This document shows, in pieces, positions 34,113 to 43,449 of a DNA stretch of 64,000 bases. The notes under the pieces were generated by a model, which saw only the letters and a program-made list of their open reading frames with translations, searched no databases and was not told where the DNA came from. The translations under genes and the position numbers were made by a program. The stretch spans positions 62,001-126,000 of the forward strand of contig NZ_JAKWBE010000016.1 of assembly GCF_022513565.1 (NCBI RefSeq), read 5' to 3'. The first letter of the stretch is position 1. Each line of letters opens with the position of its first letter. The DNA comes from Streptomyces gilvus. GTDB taxonomy: Bacteria; Actinomycetota; Actinomycetes; Streptomycetales; Streptomycetaceae.

Positions 34113-35915
34113 ATGCCCGCCAGTCCGCTCAACCGCCGGGAGTTCGTGAAGAAGTCGGCCGTCACCGGGGCCGCCGTCGCCGCCGCGGGAGCGGTCGGCA
34201 GCGGCATCGCGCAGGCCGCCGAGCGCAAGCCCGAACCACACCGGAAGACCTGGTCGTTCTCCATCCTGGGCACCACCGACCTGCACAGCCACGTCTTCGA
34301 CTGGGACTACTACAAGGACGCGGCCTACTCCGACAGCAAGGGCAACTCCGTCGGCGTCGCCCGCGTCGCCACGCTCATCAAGCAGCAGCGGGCGGCCAAG
34401 GGCGAGGAGCACGTGCTGCTCGTCGACGCCGGCGACATCATCCAGGGCACCTCGCTGGCCTACTACTTCGCGCGCGTCGACCCCATCACCAGCGGGGTCA
34501 AGCACCCCATGGCGGTCGCGATGAACCACATGCGCTACGACGCCGCTGCGCTCGGCAACCACGAGTTCAACTACGGCATCGACGTGCTGCGCAAGTTCGA
34601 GCAGCAGTGTCACTTCCCGCTGCTGGGCGCCAACGCGCTCGACGCCAAGACCCTGCGCCCCGCCTTCCCGCCGTACACCGTGAAGCGGATCTGTGTGCCT
34701 GGCGCGCCCGACATCAAGGTCGGCATCCTCGGCCTGACCAACCCCGGCATCGCGCTGTGGGACAAGGACAACGTCAGCGGAAAGATGGTCTTCCCCGGCC
34801 TGGTCGAGCAGGCGAAGAAGTACGTGCCGAGACTGCGCGCGCTCGGCTGTGACGTGGTCTTCCTGACCGACCACTCGGGCCTGGACGGCAGTTCCTCCTA
34901 CGGCGACGAACTGCCCTACGTCGAGAACGCCTCCAACCTCGTCGCCGAGCAGGTCCCCGGCATCGACGCGATCCTGGTCGGCCACACCCACGTCGAGGTC
35001 CCCTCCTACACCGTCAAGAACGCGGAGACCGGCGAGGACGTCCTGCTCTCCGAGCCGTACTGCTGGGGCTACCGGCTCAGCGTCTTCGACTTCGAGGTCG
35101 AGCTGGAGCACGGCCGCTGGAAGGTCACGTCCAAGACGGCGCAGACCCTCAACCCCAACACGGTGGACGAGGACCCGGAGATCAAGAAGCTCCTGGAGGC
35201 CGACCACCAGCTGGTCGTGAAGTACGTCAACACACCGGTCGGCGCCTGCACCGAGGACCTCTCGGCGGCGGAGTCCTGCTGGAAGGACGTCCCCATCATG
35301 GACTTCATCCAGCAGGTCCAGATGGACACGGTGAAGGCGGGGCTGTCGACGTCCGACGCGGCCCTCCCGCTCATCTCGGTCGCCGCGCCCTTCTCCCGCA
35401 CGGCCGACATCCCGGCGGGCAGCGTCACGATCAAGGACATCGCCGGCCTGTACATCTACGACAACACCCTCTACGGCAAGAAGCTCACCGGCGCCCAGCT
35501 GAAGGACTACCTGGAGTACGCGGCGAAGTACTACCACCAGGTCCCGTCCGGCACGAAGGTCGACACCGCGACCCTGACGAACGCCAACAACTTCTGGGAC
35601 TACATGTACGACACGGCGGCGGGCGTCTCCTACGACATCGACATCGCCCAGCCCGAGGGCTCCCGCATCAAGAACCTCACCTACAACGGCACGGCGGTCG
35701 CCGACGACCAGGTCTTCGTCGTCGCCGTCAACAACTACCGCGCCAACGGCGGCTCGGGCTACCCCCACATCGCCTCGGCGGACATCGCGTACAGCTCCAC
35801 GAACGAGATCCGCCAGCTGATGATCGACTACGTGACGTCCAAGGGCACCCTGAACCCGGCGGACTTCGCATCCACCAACTGGCGCCTGACGCAGGACGGG
35901 ACGCCGGTGTTCTAG
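34113..35915 (+). CDS. Tat-exported bifunctional metallophosphatase/5'-nucleotidase
   Basis: The 600-residue protein starts with a twin-arginine signal (NRREFVKKSAVTGAAVAAAG, cleavage after AQAA). The metallophosphoesterase domain (about 45-350) contains metal ligands in TTDLHSHVFDWD, DAGDIIQG, GNHEFNYG and VGHTHVEV. The C-terminal 5'-nucleotidase domain (about 370-600) has the substrate-binding FSRTADIPAG and NNYRANGGSGYP. It should hydrolyse nucleotides or related phosphate esters outside the cell, for nucleoside and phosphate salvage. Start ATG 34113 with AGGAG at 34103-34107. Placed right after purA, but with a terminator between. Confidence 0.92.
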   Translation: MPASPLNRREFVKKSAVTGAAVAAAGAVGSGIAQAAERKPEPHRKTWSFSILGTTDLHSHVFDWDYYKDAAYSDSKGNSVGVARVATLIKQQRAAKGEEHVLLVDAGDIIQGTSLAYYFARVDPITSGVKHPMAVAMNHMRYDAAALGNHEFNYGIDVLRKFEQQCHFPLLGANALDAKTLRPAFPPYTVKRICVPGAPDIKVGILGLTNPGIALWDKDNVSGKMVFPGLVEQAKKYVPRLRALGCDVVFLTDHSGLDGSSSYGDELPYVENASNLVAEQVPGIDAILVGHTHVEVPSYTVKNAETGEDVLLSEPYCWGYRLSVFDFEVELEHGRWKVTSKTAQTLNPNTVDEDPEIKKLLEADHQLVVKYVNTPVGACTEDLSAAESCWKDVPIMDFIQQVQMDTVKAGLSTSDAALPLISVAAPFSRTADIPAGSVTIKDIAGLYIYDNTLYGKKLTGAQLKDYLEYAAKYYHQVPSGTKVDTATLTNANNFWDYMYDTAAGVSYDIDIAQPEGSRIKNLTYNGTAVADDQVFVVAVNNYRANGGSGYPHIASADIAYSSTNEIRQLMIDYVTSKGTLNPADFASTNWRLTQDGTPVF

Positions 35916-35930
35916 GAAAAAACGCAGTCC

Positions 35931-35964
35931 GTGGCCCCACCGGAACACGATCCGGTGGGGCCAC
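35931..35964. terminator. Bidirectional terminator
   Basis: GTGGCCCCACCGG and its perfect 13-bp reverse complement flank an 8-nt loop, with an A-run at 35916-35922 on one side and GTATTT on the other. It separates the convergent nucleotidase gene and the RHS toxin operon. Confidence 0.85.
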
Positions 35965-35983
35965 GTATTTCCTCTGATGCCGG

Positions 35984-36457
35984 TTACTTACGCGACCGAA
36001 GGAATCTCTCCAGTCCCCGAAGCGGAGCCGCCATGCTCCTTCTGTTGAGCCCGGCCGCTTCTAGATGGATGAGGATCACGGCTTGCTCGCAGCTTTCGGG
36101 AAAATATTGCACGTATTCACGAATGCAGGCGTCCAGCGTGTGAAACGTGTATTCCTCGATGTCGACATCGGACGGACCAACTCCCGTCGTTCCGCCGGGC
36201 CCAGGAGGAGTCGCCAGAATGATCTCCGGCTCGTCAGGGTCCAGGGTGTTGAGCAGAACCTGGGCTACGCCTGGCTGCGGTGTACCGCCATGCTGCTCAT
36301 GCGCCAACGGCCACCACATGACGGCGGCATCACAGTTGGACGATGTCTCCGGCACCGACCCTGTTCTGAACTCGACGTCGGGTGTGTCCGCCAGTCGCTC
36401 CCGGCACTGGTCCATCGTGGCCTGCGAGGTCGACGCGATCACGTATCTCACGGGCAC
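35984..36457 (-). CDS. Predicted immunity protein of the RHS toxin (macro-domain-like)
   Basis: The 157-residue product starts at GTG 36457, ten bases inside the 3' end of the RHS gene, the standard place for an immunity gene. It has no signal peptide, so it acts in the cytoplasm. By reading, its order of elements resembles a macro domain: a leading strand VRYVIAST, then VEFRTGSV, CDAAVMWWPLAHEQHGGTPQ (strand plus Gly-Gly loop), PEIILATPPGP, a helix EYTFHTLDACIREYVQYF and the strand QAVILIHL. Macro-type immunity proteins paired with ADP-ribosylating toxins are known. The assignment as immunity protein is firm by context; the macro fold is inference. Base composition is less GC-rich than that of the RHS body. 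Confidence 0.75.
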   Translation of the reverse strand: MPVRYVIASTSQATMDQCRERLADTPDVEFRTGSVPETSSNCDAAVMWWPLAHEQHGGTPQPGVAQVLLNTLDPDEPEIILATPPGPGGTTGVGPSDVDIEEYTFHTLDACIREYVQYFPESCEQAVILIHLEAAGLNRRSMAAPLRGLERFLRSRK

Positions 36458-39400
36458 CCCAGTGAGGTGCTCATCGATGGCATGAAGCGGGCCCTTCCCA
36501 GCTTGGGGAGCACGTCGTCCGTCAGTGCAACTCCGCCGTCGACGACATCCGCAGTGTGCGGCATGTTCGCACCGGCGGGGATGTCAGCCTTGTTGATCAC
36601 TGTGCGGACCATGGTATAGGGACCGTCCTTCTCCCCCCGAACAGCGTATGCGCGACGGGCGTACTCCGCTGCCCCCTCCTCGGTGTAGGAGAAGTACTTC
36701 ACACCGTTTGTACTCCTGAAAGAGCGCCCTGCCTTGATGTCCGCAAGCTCCGGGTTCAACACGGCACGCCACAGGTACATCTGATCGGGTCCGAGAGCCT
36801 GGTTGTGCACGAGCAATGAGGTGTCGCCCGCCACCACGTAATATGTGTGGAGATCACGGACCGTGAGGTTGTAAACCGCTGCCGTCAGTACCGTCCACCG
36901 CTTGACCGCAGCGATCCGGACATGCGTCCCCGATCCAGTACTCAGCCATTCGTTCGGCTTCAGGTCGGTGGCCCGAAGCCACTCGTGCAGTTCTGGAACC
37001 CAGAAGGGATGGCCGTCGGTCGCGGTGACCGACGCCGTCTTGGAGCCCTTCTTTCCGTCAATGTCGACGGTGACCTTGACGAGGTGCTTGAGGCCGGTGC
37101 CCTTGATCTTGGCCGTCACTGTCTCGGCCTTTGTCTTACCGCTGTCCGGGTCGGCGGCGAGAACCTCGTCACCGATGTGGATGTCCTCAATTCGTTTCGT
37201 CGAACCGTCGGCCATCAACACACTGGTGCCAGGCATGAAGCTATTGGGTACCTTGCAGGCCTTGGCAGCATCCTCGGCCGCCTTCGCCGCCTTCTCGCTC
37301 TTGCGCCAGTCCTTGAAGGTGTCCCACAGCTTCTTGCCGAGGCCGACGATGCGTTTGCCGAGGGCGTAGGCCTTGTCGACGCGGTACCAGTACTTGGAGA
37401 CGAGCTTGCCGACCGGGCCGCCGCCGATGAGGGACGTGACGATGTTCGCGGCCGTCGCCCCGCAGGAGCCCAGGCTGCCCGTGGTGAAGCAGTCCAGGGC
37501 GTCGGTGATGCCCAGTTCGTCGGCGATGATCTTGCCGAGTTCCTTGGCGATGGCGATCGCGCGCTTCTTGGCGGCGTCCTCCTTCGCGCGGGCCTCGTCC
37601 GCCTTGGCCTTGGCCGGGGAGTAGCCGCTGTTGCCCTGGCTGTCCCCTCCGCCGCCGTTGCCGGACTTGCTGTCGTGGCCGGTGCCGCCCTCGTTGATCG
37701 TCTTGATGGTGTCCCGGGTGCAGCTGTAGTTCGGGTAGCAGCTCTCCGTGCCCGTCGGATCGCTCAGTGAGACAGGGCTGTTGTTGGCGTACGCGTAACC
37801 GTTGATCTGCTGCGGGTCGTCGTAGTCGACGATCGGGTCCGCCGAGATGAAGCGGCCCGTGTCCGCGTCGTACTCACGGGCGCCGAGTGTCGTCAGGCCC
37901 GTGGTCTTCTGGATGGTGCCGCCGACGAAGCCCTTGTCGTTGACCCAGCCGGTGGAGGCGGAGGAGGACGAGTCGCGGGCGTTGCCGAACGGGTCCGTGC
38001 GGCGCCGGTTCGTCGCACCCGTCTTCGCGTCGACCGCCAGTTGAGCCGTGCCCTGGTGGTCGGAGGCGAGGAAGTGGACGCCGTCCGCCTCCCGCATCGC
38101 GACCGTCATGCCGGCGAAGGAGTAGTACCGGGTCGCCGTCACCTTGGCCGTGGACTTGTCGTAGTGCAGCTCCATGCCCGGCAGGTAGAACGTCTTCTCG
38201 GCCGGGGTGTCCTGGATGAGCCGCTCACCGCCCGCGTCGTACTTGTACGACGTCACGGTCCCGTCGGCGTTCGTGACCGTGGTCAGCTCGCCCTGCTTGT
38301 CCCAGTCCAGCGACTGGGTGTCGCCGTCCAGGACACGGGTCTTGGTGTCGCCGGAGACGTCGTAGGTGTACGTGTCCCGGGAGGTGACCTGCGGGGTGGT
38401 GCTCGTCGCCGTGGTCGTCCGGGTGACCGACGAGACCGTGTGGGCGCCGGACGCCGCGCCGTTCGGGCCGGAGCCCGTCTCGCCGTACTTGTACGAACGC
38501 GTCGACGTCCCCGCCCCGTTCAGCCCGTGCCGCACCTCGCTGGTGCGGTTGCCGATCGAGTCGTAGCCGTACTCCGTCCAGAACGGGGACACGCCCCCGA
38601 CCGTCGAGGACGAGACACCCGCGGCGCAGGCCGCGTCCGTGCCGCCCGTGCCCTTGGCGCCGTTCGGCGTCACCGAGGACGTCCAGGTCTGCTTCAGCCG
38701 CTGCAGTCCGTCGTAGGAGAAGCACTGCACGTCCGAGGTCCCGCCGGTCGGCGTGTCCGCGATGGACAGGACGTTGCCGTTGGCGTCGTAGGTGTAGTCG
38801 GCGTCGTAGGCGACGCTCGACGCGCCCTCCACGTCCACCCGCGAGTTGGTCAGCCGGTCGGTGCCCGCCTCGTAGGTGCTGGTGAGCCACGTCTTCTTCG
38901 CCGACGACTCACCCGTGTACAGCTCCAGCTGCTCCAGGTTCGACGTCGGTGAGTACGACGCGTCGGTGACGTAGCTCAGGCCGCCGAGGGAGGTGCCCAG
39001 ACCGACGGGACGCTGCAGGGCGTCGTAGGTGTACGTCAGCGCCTCGGCGGACAGGTCGCCCGCCGCCGGCAGTCCCTCGCCCTGGACCGAGCCGTCCCGG
39101 TTGTACTGGGTGGTGAACTCATACGTGCCGCCCAGCTGCGGCTCGGCCGTCTTGGACAGGTAGTACTTCGTCGAGGTCGGCTTGAAGTCGTTGGTCTCGT
39201 CGAGGACCGGGTAGGTCACCGACGAGTAGACCGCGCCGTCCTTGTAGGTGTAGACGCCGTACAGCTCGCCCTTGGCGACGGTGTCGTACTTGGTGACGGA
39301 GAGCCTGGTGCCGGTGTTCGCCTCGCCCTGCCAGGTGGAGACGGCGCGGCCCAGCTCGTCGTAGACGGTCGAGGTCTTGTCGCCGTTGACGGTGACGGAC

Positions 39401-42400
39401 GTCTGACGGTCGAGTTCGTCGTAGGTGTACGACGACGATCCGGTGTCGGGGTCGACGGCCGTCTTCTTGTTGCCCAACTGGTCATAGGTGTACGACCACT
39501 TGCTGCCCTTGTCGTCCGTCACGGCCGTCAGCCGGCCGGCCGGGTCGTAGCCGTAGGACGTGGTGACGGCGGAACCGTCGCTCGGGTACTCGATCCGCGT
39601 CGTCGTACGGTCCCGGGCGTCGGTCACCGTGGTCGTCTTCGTGCCGCCCTGGGGCGGGGTGGTCGTGACGCGGTCGCCGCCGTAGCCGTAGCTCGTGCGG
39701 TACTTCTCCGTGCCCTGGACCTTGAAGACGGAGGCCGTGGTGCGGCCCGCGCCGTCGTACTCGGTGACCGTCTGCGCGTCGAGGTCGGCGTTCACCGGCT
39801 CGAAGAGGGTCGAGGACGGGGCGCCCGCGGCGTAGTAGGTGTCGTTGACCTGCCGCACCCGGCCGGAGCCGTCGTACAGCGTGTCGGCGACCATACGGCC
39901 GCCGTCGGCGCCCTGCGTCTGCTCCTGACGGGGCCTCAGCCAGCCGTCGTAGAGCGACCATTCGCTGCCGTACGTCGTCCCGTCGGCCTGGATCTTCTGC
40001 GTGTGCACGGCGGTCGGGCCGGCGTCGGCGCGGATCAGGTACTCGTACTTGAGCGACGGCGTGAAGCTCGACGCCTTGGGGCGGTCCGGCAGCCAGACCG
40101 AGACCAGGCGGCCGAGGCCGTCGTAGGCGAGGTCGGTGCGCTTGCCGTTCATGTCGACCTTGGCGGTCGGCACACCCCAGGCGGGCGCGTACTCCGTGGA
40201 GGTCGTCCAGCCGAGCCGGTTGGTGACGGTGGACTTCGTCGCCAGGCCGTAGGTGTCGCTGTAGATGGTGGAGGAGGTGTACGCCGTCGAGGACGACGCG
40301 GTCTGCGCGTCCTTCGCCACCAGCGGACGGCCGTAGTCGTCGTACGTGGTCACGGCGGTCGTCCGGTACGTCGCCGTCGTGCCGTTGTGCGAGGACAGCC
40401 GCTTGGTCATGGTGACGTCGCCCTTGGTGGGCGCGGCGCCCAGCGTGGTCGAACCGTCGTAGTACGTCAGGTCGTCGGAGATGACGTCCTTGGAACGGTC
40501 GGGGGTCGACGCGCAGTCGACGCCGACCTTCTCCACGCGCGAGACCAGCGAGTAGATGTGCGCGCTCGCGCTGTCCGCGTACTCGGTGCGGGTGCACTGG
40601 TTGTTCGCGACGCCGACCTCGCCGTCGTCGTCGACGGTCGTCGCGCGGCCGGTCGAGTCGTCGTAGGTGGTGGTCGACCTGGTGTGGCGCCAGCCGCCGA
40701 CCGCGAGGGCCGTGTAGGTGTCCGTGGAACCCGTCGACACATAGCGGGCCCTGCGGGTGCCCCAGTCCTGCGTCTGGGTCGCCGTCACCTTCGTCCACGG
40801 CACGGTCACCGACTTCTCGGTGATCGCGTCACCGTTGTAGGTGACCGTCTCCAGCTCCTGGCCGGCCTTCCAGTCGGAGTCGTCGTAGGAGACGCCGTTG
40901 GAGTCCTTCACCGTCGCCGAGCGGGTCGTGCCGTTCTTGTCCACGTCACCGTCGAGGCCGCGGAAGAAGGTGTGCTCCGTCTTGGTGTTGGAGGCGGAGT
41001 TGGTGCCGTCGGAGGTGACGACCCGCACCTTGCCGTAGCCGCGCCAGTCGCCCCAGGTGCGGTACTCGGACTTGGTGATGCCGTCGGCCGGTGTCTTCCG
41101 CCAGCCCGCGTCACCGAGGTAGGTGTACGACGTGACCTGGTCGGCGCTGTCGCCGGTGAGGTCGGTCTGGACGACCGAGTCGACGACGTACTTGTGGAAC
41201 CAGTCGACGACGGGGTTCGCGGCGCCCGGCGGGTTCCACTTCACCGGGAAGCAGCGCACCTTGGACGAGTCCTCCGCCGGGACGTTGCTCGTCGTGCACT
41301 GGTTGTCGGCGTAGTTGACGCTGAGCACGCCGCCGGACTCGTTCTTCACCGCGGACAGCCGGAAGCGGTAGAAGGGCTGGAGGTTGTCCCCGGTCTCGTC
41401 GACGCGGTTGGGCAGTTGCTTGCCGTACAGCTCGAGGGACGGGAGCGAGGCGTCGGTGCCGACCTTGCCGGTGTGGTCGATCTTGCTCAGCCACAGCGAC
41501 TTGGAGCCGTCCCCGTTGTCGGTGAAGACATGGGTGAGGCTCCACACGTCGACCGGGGTGTAGGCCGCGTCCCCGGTGCGGATCTGCGTGGTGACCTTCG
41601 TGAGCTTCTTGCGGGTCCAGAAGGTGGGCGAGTTCTGGCCCGGGCACTTGGAGTCGGCCTTGCAGTTCTGGTCCCAGGGGACGTCCGGCCAGTCGGCGGC
41701 GGTGGAGTCGGTGAGCGCGCCGGCGGAGCAGTCGGTCAGGGAGCCCACGCAGCGTTCGGCGGTGGTGAAGACGACCTGGGCGGCCGGCTTGGTGGAGTAC
41801 GCCTTGCCGTCGCGCTGGCCGTAGTCGATGCGCTTGAGGTACCCCCCGCGGACGTAGGCCTTGCCGTTCTCCGTGGTCTTCAGGCCCTGCGTGTAGTAGT
41901 TGGTCTCCGTGCCGTAGAAGTACGACATGGCGTTGCCGTGCGGATCCACGACGTAGTCGAGGTTCCAGCGCCAGGCCTGCGTGCAGTAGGCGCTCGCGAA
42001 GGTCGCGTTGTAGCAGGGCTCGCCGGAGTCGTCGCCGTAGACCGGTTCGGTCCAGGTCGAGTTGGTCTCCTCGTTGCCGCTCGCGTAGCCGGTGAGGCGG
42101 TTGAGACCGAAGTAGTACTGGGTGCCGTCGGCGGTGGTGATCTTCCAGTACTCGCCGTTGTTGTCGCCGTTGGTGGCGCCGGTCAGGTGCTCGACCTTGG
42201 CGTTGTCGTCGGAGCCGACCCGCCACTGGCCGGTCGTGTCGTCCTTGATCAGCTGACCGGAGGTGCCGCCGGTCAGGGACAGCGTGGCGTTGTCGAACGC
42301 CCAGCACTCGTCGCCGTTGGTGGCGTCGTGACCGTCGTCGGCGCACGCCTTGTAGCTGCGCTCGATGTAGCCCGGGTCGTAGGAGAAGCCCTGGCCGATC

Positions 42401-43359
42401 CACGAACCCTGGTTGTTCGTCGTCGCCGTCTGCCCGTCGATGGACTGGGAGTTGTAGCTCAGCCCGACGGTCGGCTGGAGGCCGCCCGGCACGGGCGGTG
42501 TGGTCAGCGGGTAGTTCCAGGTGAAGGCACCGGAACTGGTGTCGACGCCCCACTGCGAGGACTGCGACAGGCTGGTCGCCTTGTAGTCGCCGCCGTCACC
42601 ACTGCTGCCCGACGTGGCCGCCACGACGGTGGCCGAGGCGGTGCTCGCACCCGCCTCGAGGAGCTGGCTGGAGGGCCCGGAGGTGTCCGCGGCGGCGGTC
42701 ACGGTCCCCGTCAGCGTCCGCTTCGCCGGGTCATTGGTGCTCTTGAGATACGTCGGCGTGGAGCAGGCCTTCTTCTGAGGCGTCGTCAGCACACAGGCCG
42801 GGTACGTGGCGAGGCGCAGCCGTGAGCCGTAGTCGCCGCCGTAGGCGTCGGCGAAGTCGGAGTAGTCCAGAGTGACTTGGGCGGGTCCCTTGGTGGTGGC
42901 GCCGTCGGTGCGGGCGACGGTGAAGAGAACCCCGTCGACACCGGCGTCCTGCGCGGCCTTGCGGCCGAGCATCTCGACCCGTACGGACTCGGCGCCCTTC
43001 CCCCCACCGGCCGCCTTCGCGGTCAGCGGGAGCCCCGCGGCGCGGGCGGTTCTGCCGGTGAGGTCGACCTCCGCGCTGCCCGCCTTCGGCCAGTGCGCCC
43101 TGGCGGTCTTCTTCACCGCGGCCTTCTTGGCCTGGTCGGTCTTCTTGAACGTCTTGGCGGTGCCAGTCCTGCCGCGCACCGGGTCGTCGAGGTTCGTCTG
43201 GGTCTTCGGCCGGGTCAGACCGCCGTCGGAGGCGGTGGCCGCGGGGGCGTACTGCGGGAGCAGTCCGATGGACAGCGCCAGTCCGAGGACCACCGCGGCC
43301 CGTCTGCGGCCGCTTCGCCAGGCCGGTCGCACCGACCGGAACCAGGGAGGCGAGGACAT
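36448..43359 (-). CDS. Secreted RHS-repeat polymorphic toxin with HINT domain
   Basis: This 2303-residue protein has a Sec-type signal peptide (RRRAAVVLGLALSIGLLPQYAPA), a WapA/TcB-like N-terminal part, a long series of YD/RHS repeats (about 700-1800) and the core-closing ARDYD-type boundary EYDADTGRFISADPIVDYDD near 1840. A linker with a hydrophobic segment (TAANIVTSLIGGGPVG) follows. The HINT domain runs from about 2034 to 2184: Cys start, NSFMPGTSVLMADGSTKRIE, ATDGHPFWVPE with the block B/F His, TYYVVAGDTSLLVHN end. The last ~118 residues are the toxin tip. HINT should release the tip by self-cleavage. The start ATG 43359 has AGGAGA; a longer frame to 43395 lacks a site. Its stop lies inside the immunity gene. 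Confidence 0.92.
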   Translation of the reverse strand: MSSPPWFRSVRPAWRSGRRRAAVVLGLALSIGLLPQYAPAATASDGGLTRPKTQTNLDDPVRGRTGTAKTFKKTDQAKKAAVKKTARAHWPKAGSAEVDLTGRTARAAGLPLTAKAAGGGKGAESVRVEMLGRKAAQDAGVDGVLFTVARTDGATTKGPAQVTLDYSDFADAYGGDYGSRLRLATYPACVLTTPQKKACSTPTYLKSTNDPAKRTLTGTVTAAADTSGPSSQLLEAGASTASATVVAATSGSSGDGGDYKATSLSQSSQWGVDTSSGAFTWNYPLTTPPVPGGLQPTVGLSYNSQSIDGQTATTNNQGSWIGQGFSYDPGYIERSYKACADDGHDATNGDECWAFDNATLSLTGGTSGQLIKDDTTGQWRVGSDDNAKVEHLTGATNGDNNGEYWKITTADGTQYYFGLNRLTGYASGNEETNSTWTEPVYGDDSGEPCYNATFASAYCTQAWRWNLDYVVDPHGNAMSYFYGTETNYYTQGLKTTENGKAYVRGGYLKRIDYGQRDGKAYSTKPAAQVVFTTAERCVGSLTDCSAGALTDSTAADWPDVPWDQNCKADSKCPGQNSPTFWTRKKLTKVTTQIRTGDAAYTPVDVWSLTHVFTDNGDGSKSLWLSKIDHTGKVGTDASLPSLELYGKQLPNRVDETGDNLQPFYRFRLSAVKNESGGVLSVNYADNQCTTSNVPAEDSSKVRCFPVKWNPPGAANPVVDWFHKYVVDSVVQTDLTGDSADQVTSYTYLGDAGWRKTPADGITKSEYRTWGDWRGYGKVRVVTSDGTNSASNTKTEHTFFRGLDGDVDKNGTTRSATVKDSNGVSYDDSDWKAGQELETVTYNGDAITEKSVTVPWTKVTATQTQDWGTRRARYVSTGSTDTYTALAVGGWRHTRSTTTYDDSTGRATTVDDDGEVGVANNQCTRTEYADSASAHIYSLVSRVEKVGVDCASTPDRSKDVISDDLTYYDGSTTLGAAPTKGDVTMTKRLSSHNGTTATYRTTAVTTYDDYGRPLVAKDAQTASSSTAYTSSTIYSDTYGLATKSTVTNRLGWTTSTEYAPAWGVPTAKVDMNGKRTDLAYDGLGRLVSVWLPDRPKASSFTPSLKYEYLIRADAGPTAVHTQKIQADGTTYGSEWSLYDGWLRPRQEQTQGADGGRMVADTLYDGSGRVRQVNDTYYAAGAPSSTLFEPVNADLDAQTVTEYDGAGRTTASVFKVQGTEKYRTSYGYGGDRVTTTPPQGGTKTTTVTDARDRTTTRIEYPSDGSAVTTSYGYDPAGRLTAVTDDKGSKWSYTYDQLGNKKTAVDPDTGSSSYTYDELDRQTSVTVNGDKTSTVYDELGRAVSTWQGEANTGTRLSVTKYDTVAKGELYGVYTYKDGAVYSSVTYPVLDETNDFKPTSTKYYLSKTAEPQLGGTYEFTTQYNRDGSVQGEGLPAAGDLSAEALTYTYDALQRPVGLGTSLGGLSYVTDASYSPTSNLEQLELYTGESSAKKTWLTSTYEAGTDRLTNSRVDVEGASSVAYDADYTYDANGNVLSIADTPTGGTSDVQCFSYDGLQRLKQTWTSSVTPNGAKGTGGTDAACAAGVSSSTVGGVSPFWTEYGYDSIGNRTSEVRHGLNGAGTSTRSYKYGETGSGPNGAASGAHTVSSVTRTTTATSTTPQVTSRDTYTYDVSGDTKTRVLDGDTQSLDWDKQGELTTVTNADGTVTSYKYDAGGERLIQDTPAEKTFYLPGMELHYDKSTAKVTATRYYSFAGMTVAMREADGVHFLASDHQGTAQLAVDAKTGATNRRRTDPFGNARDSSSSASTGWVNDKGFVGGTIQKTTGLTTLGAREYDADTGRFISADPIVDYDDPQQINGYAYANNSPVSLSDPTGTESCYPNYSCTRDTIKTINEGGTGHDSKSGNGGGGDSQGNSGYSPAKAKADEARAKEDAAKKRAIAIAKELGKIIADELGITDALDCFTTGSLGSCGATAANIVTSLIGGGPVGKLVSKYWYRVDKAYALGKRIVGLGKKLWDTFKDWRKSEKAAKAAEDAAKACKVPNSFMPGTSVLMADGSTKRIEDIHIGDEVLAADPDSGKTKAETVTAKIKGTGLKHLVKVTVDIDGKKGSKTASVTATDGHPFWVPELHEWLRATDLKPNEWLSTGSGTHVRIAAVKRWTVLTAAVYNLTVRDLHTYYVVAGDTSLLVHNQALGPDQMYLWRAVLNPELADIKAGRSFRSTNGVKYFSYTEEGAAEYARRAYAVRGEKDGPYTMVRTVINKADIPAGANMPHTADVVDGGVALTDDVLPKLGRARFMPSMSTSLGCP

Positions 43360-43407
43360 CAACTCTCCTAGAGGTAGGGGTGTGGGGGGTGGCACGCATG
43401 CCGAGAA

Positions 43408-43435
43408 GGGCGGGCGGCACAGTGGCCGCCCGCCC
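43408..43435 (-). promoter_or_regulatory. Hairpin between the LamG and RHS genes
   Basis: GGGCGGGCGG (43408-43417) and CCGCCCGCCC (43426-43435) are perfect complements, extendable by one pair, with a small loop, in the 90-nt gap. No T-run follows on the minus strand, so it may attenuate or protect the message rather than stop it, setting different amounts of LamG and RHS protein. Confidence 0.6.
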
Positions 43436-43449
43436 GGGTGGGGAAAGGA

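Noticed and set aside
40003..42825. A 940-codon plus-strand open frame inside the RHS gene
   Set aside because: Antisense shadow of a repetitive GC-rich gene, without domain or ribosome binding site.
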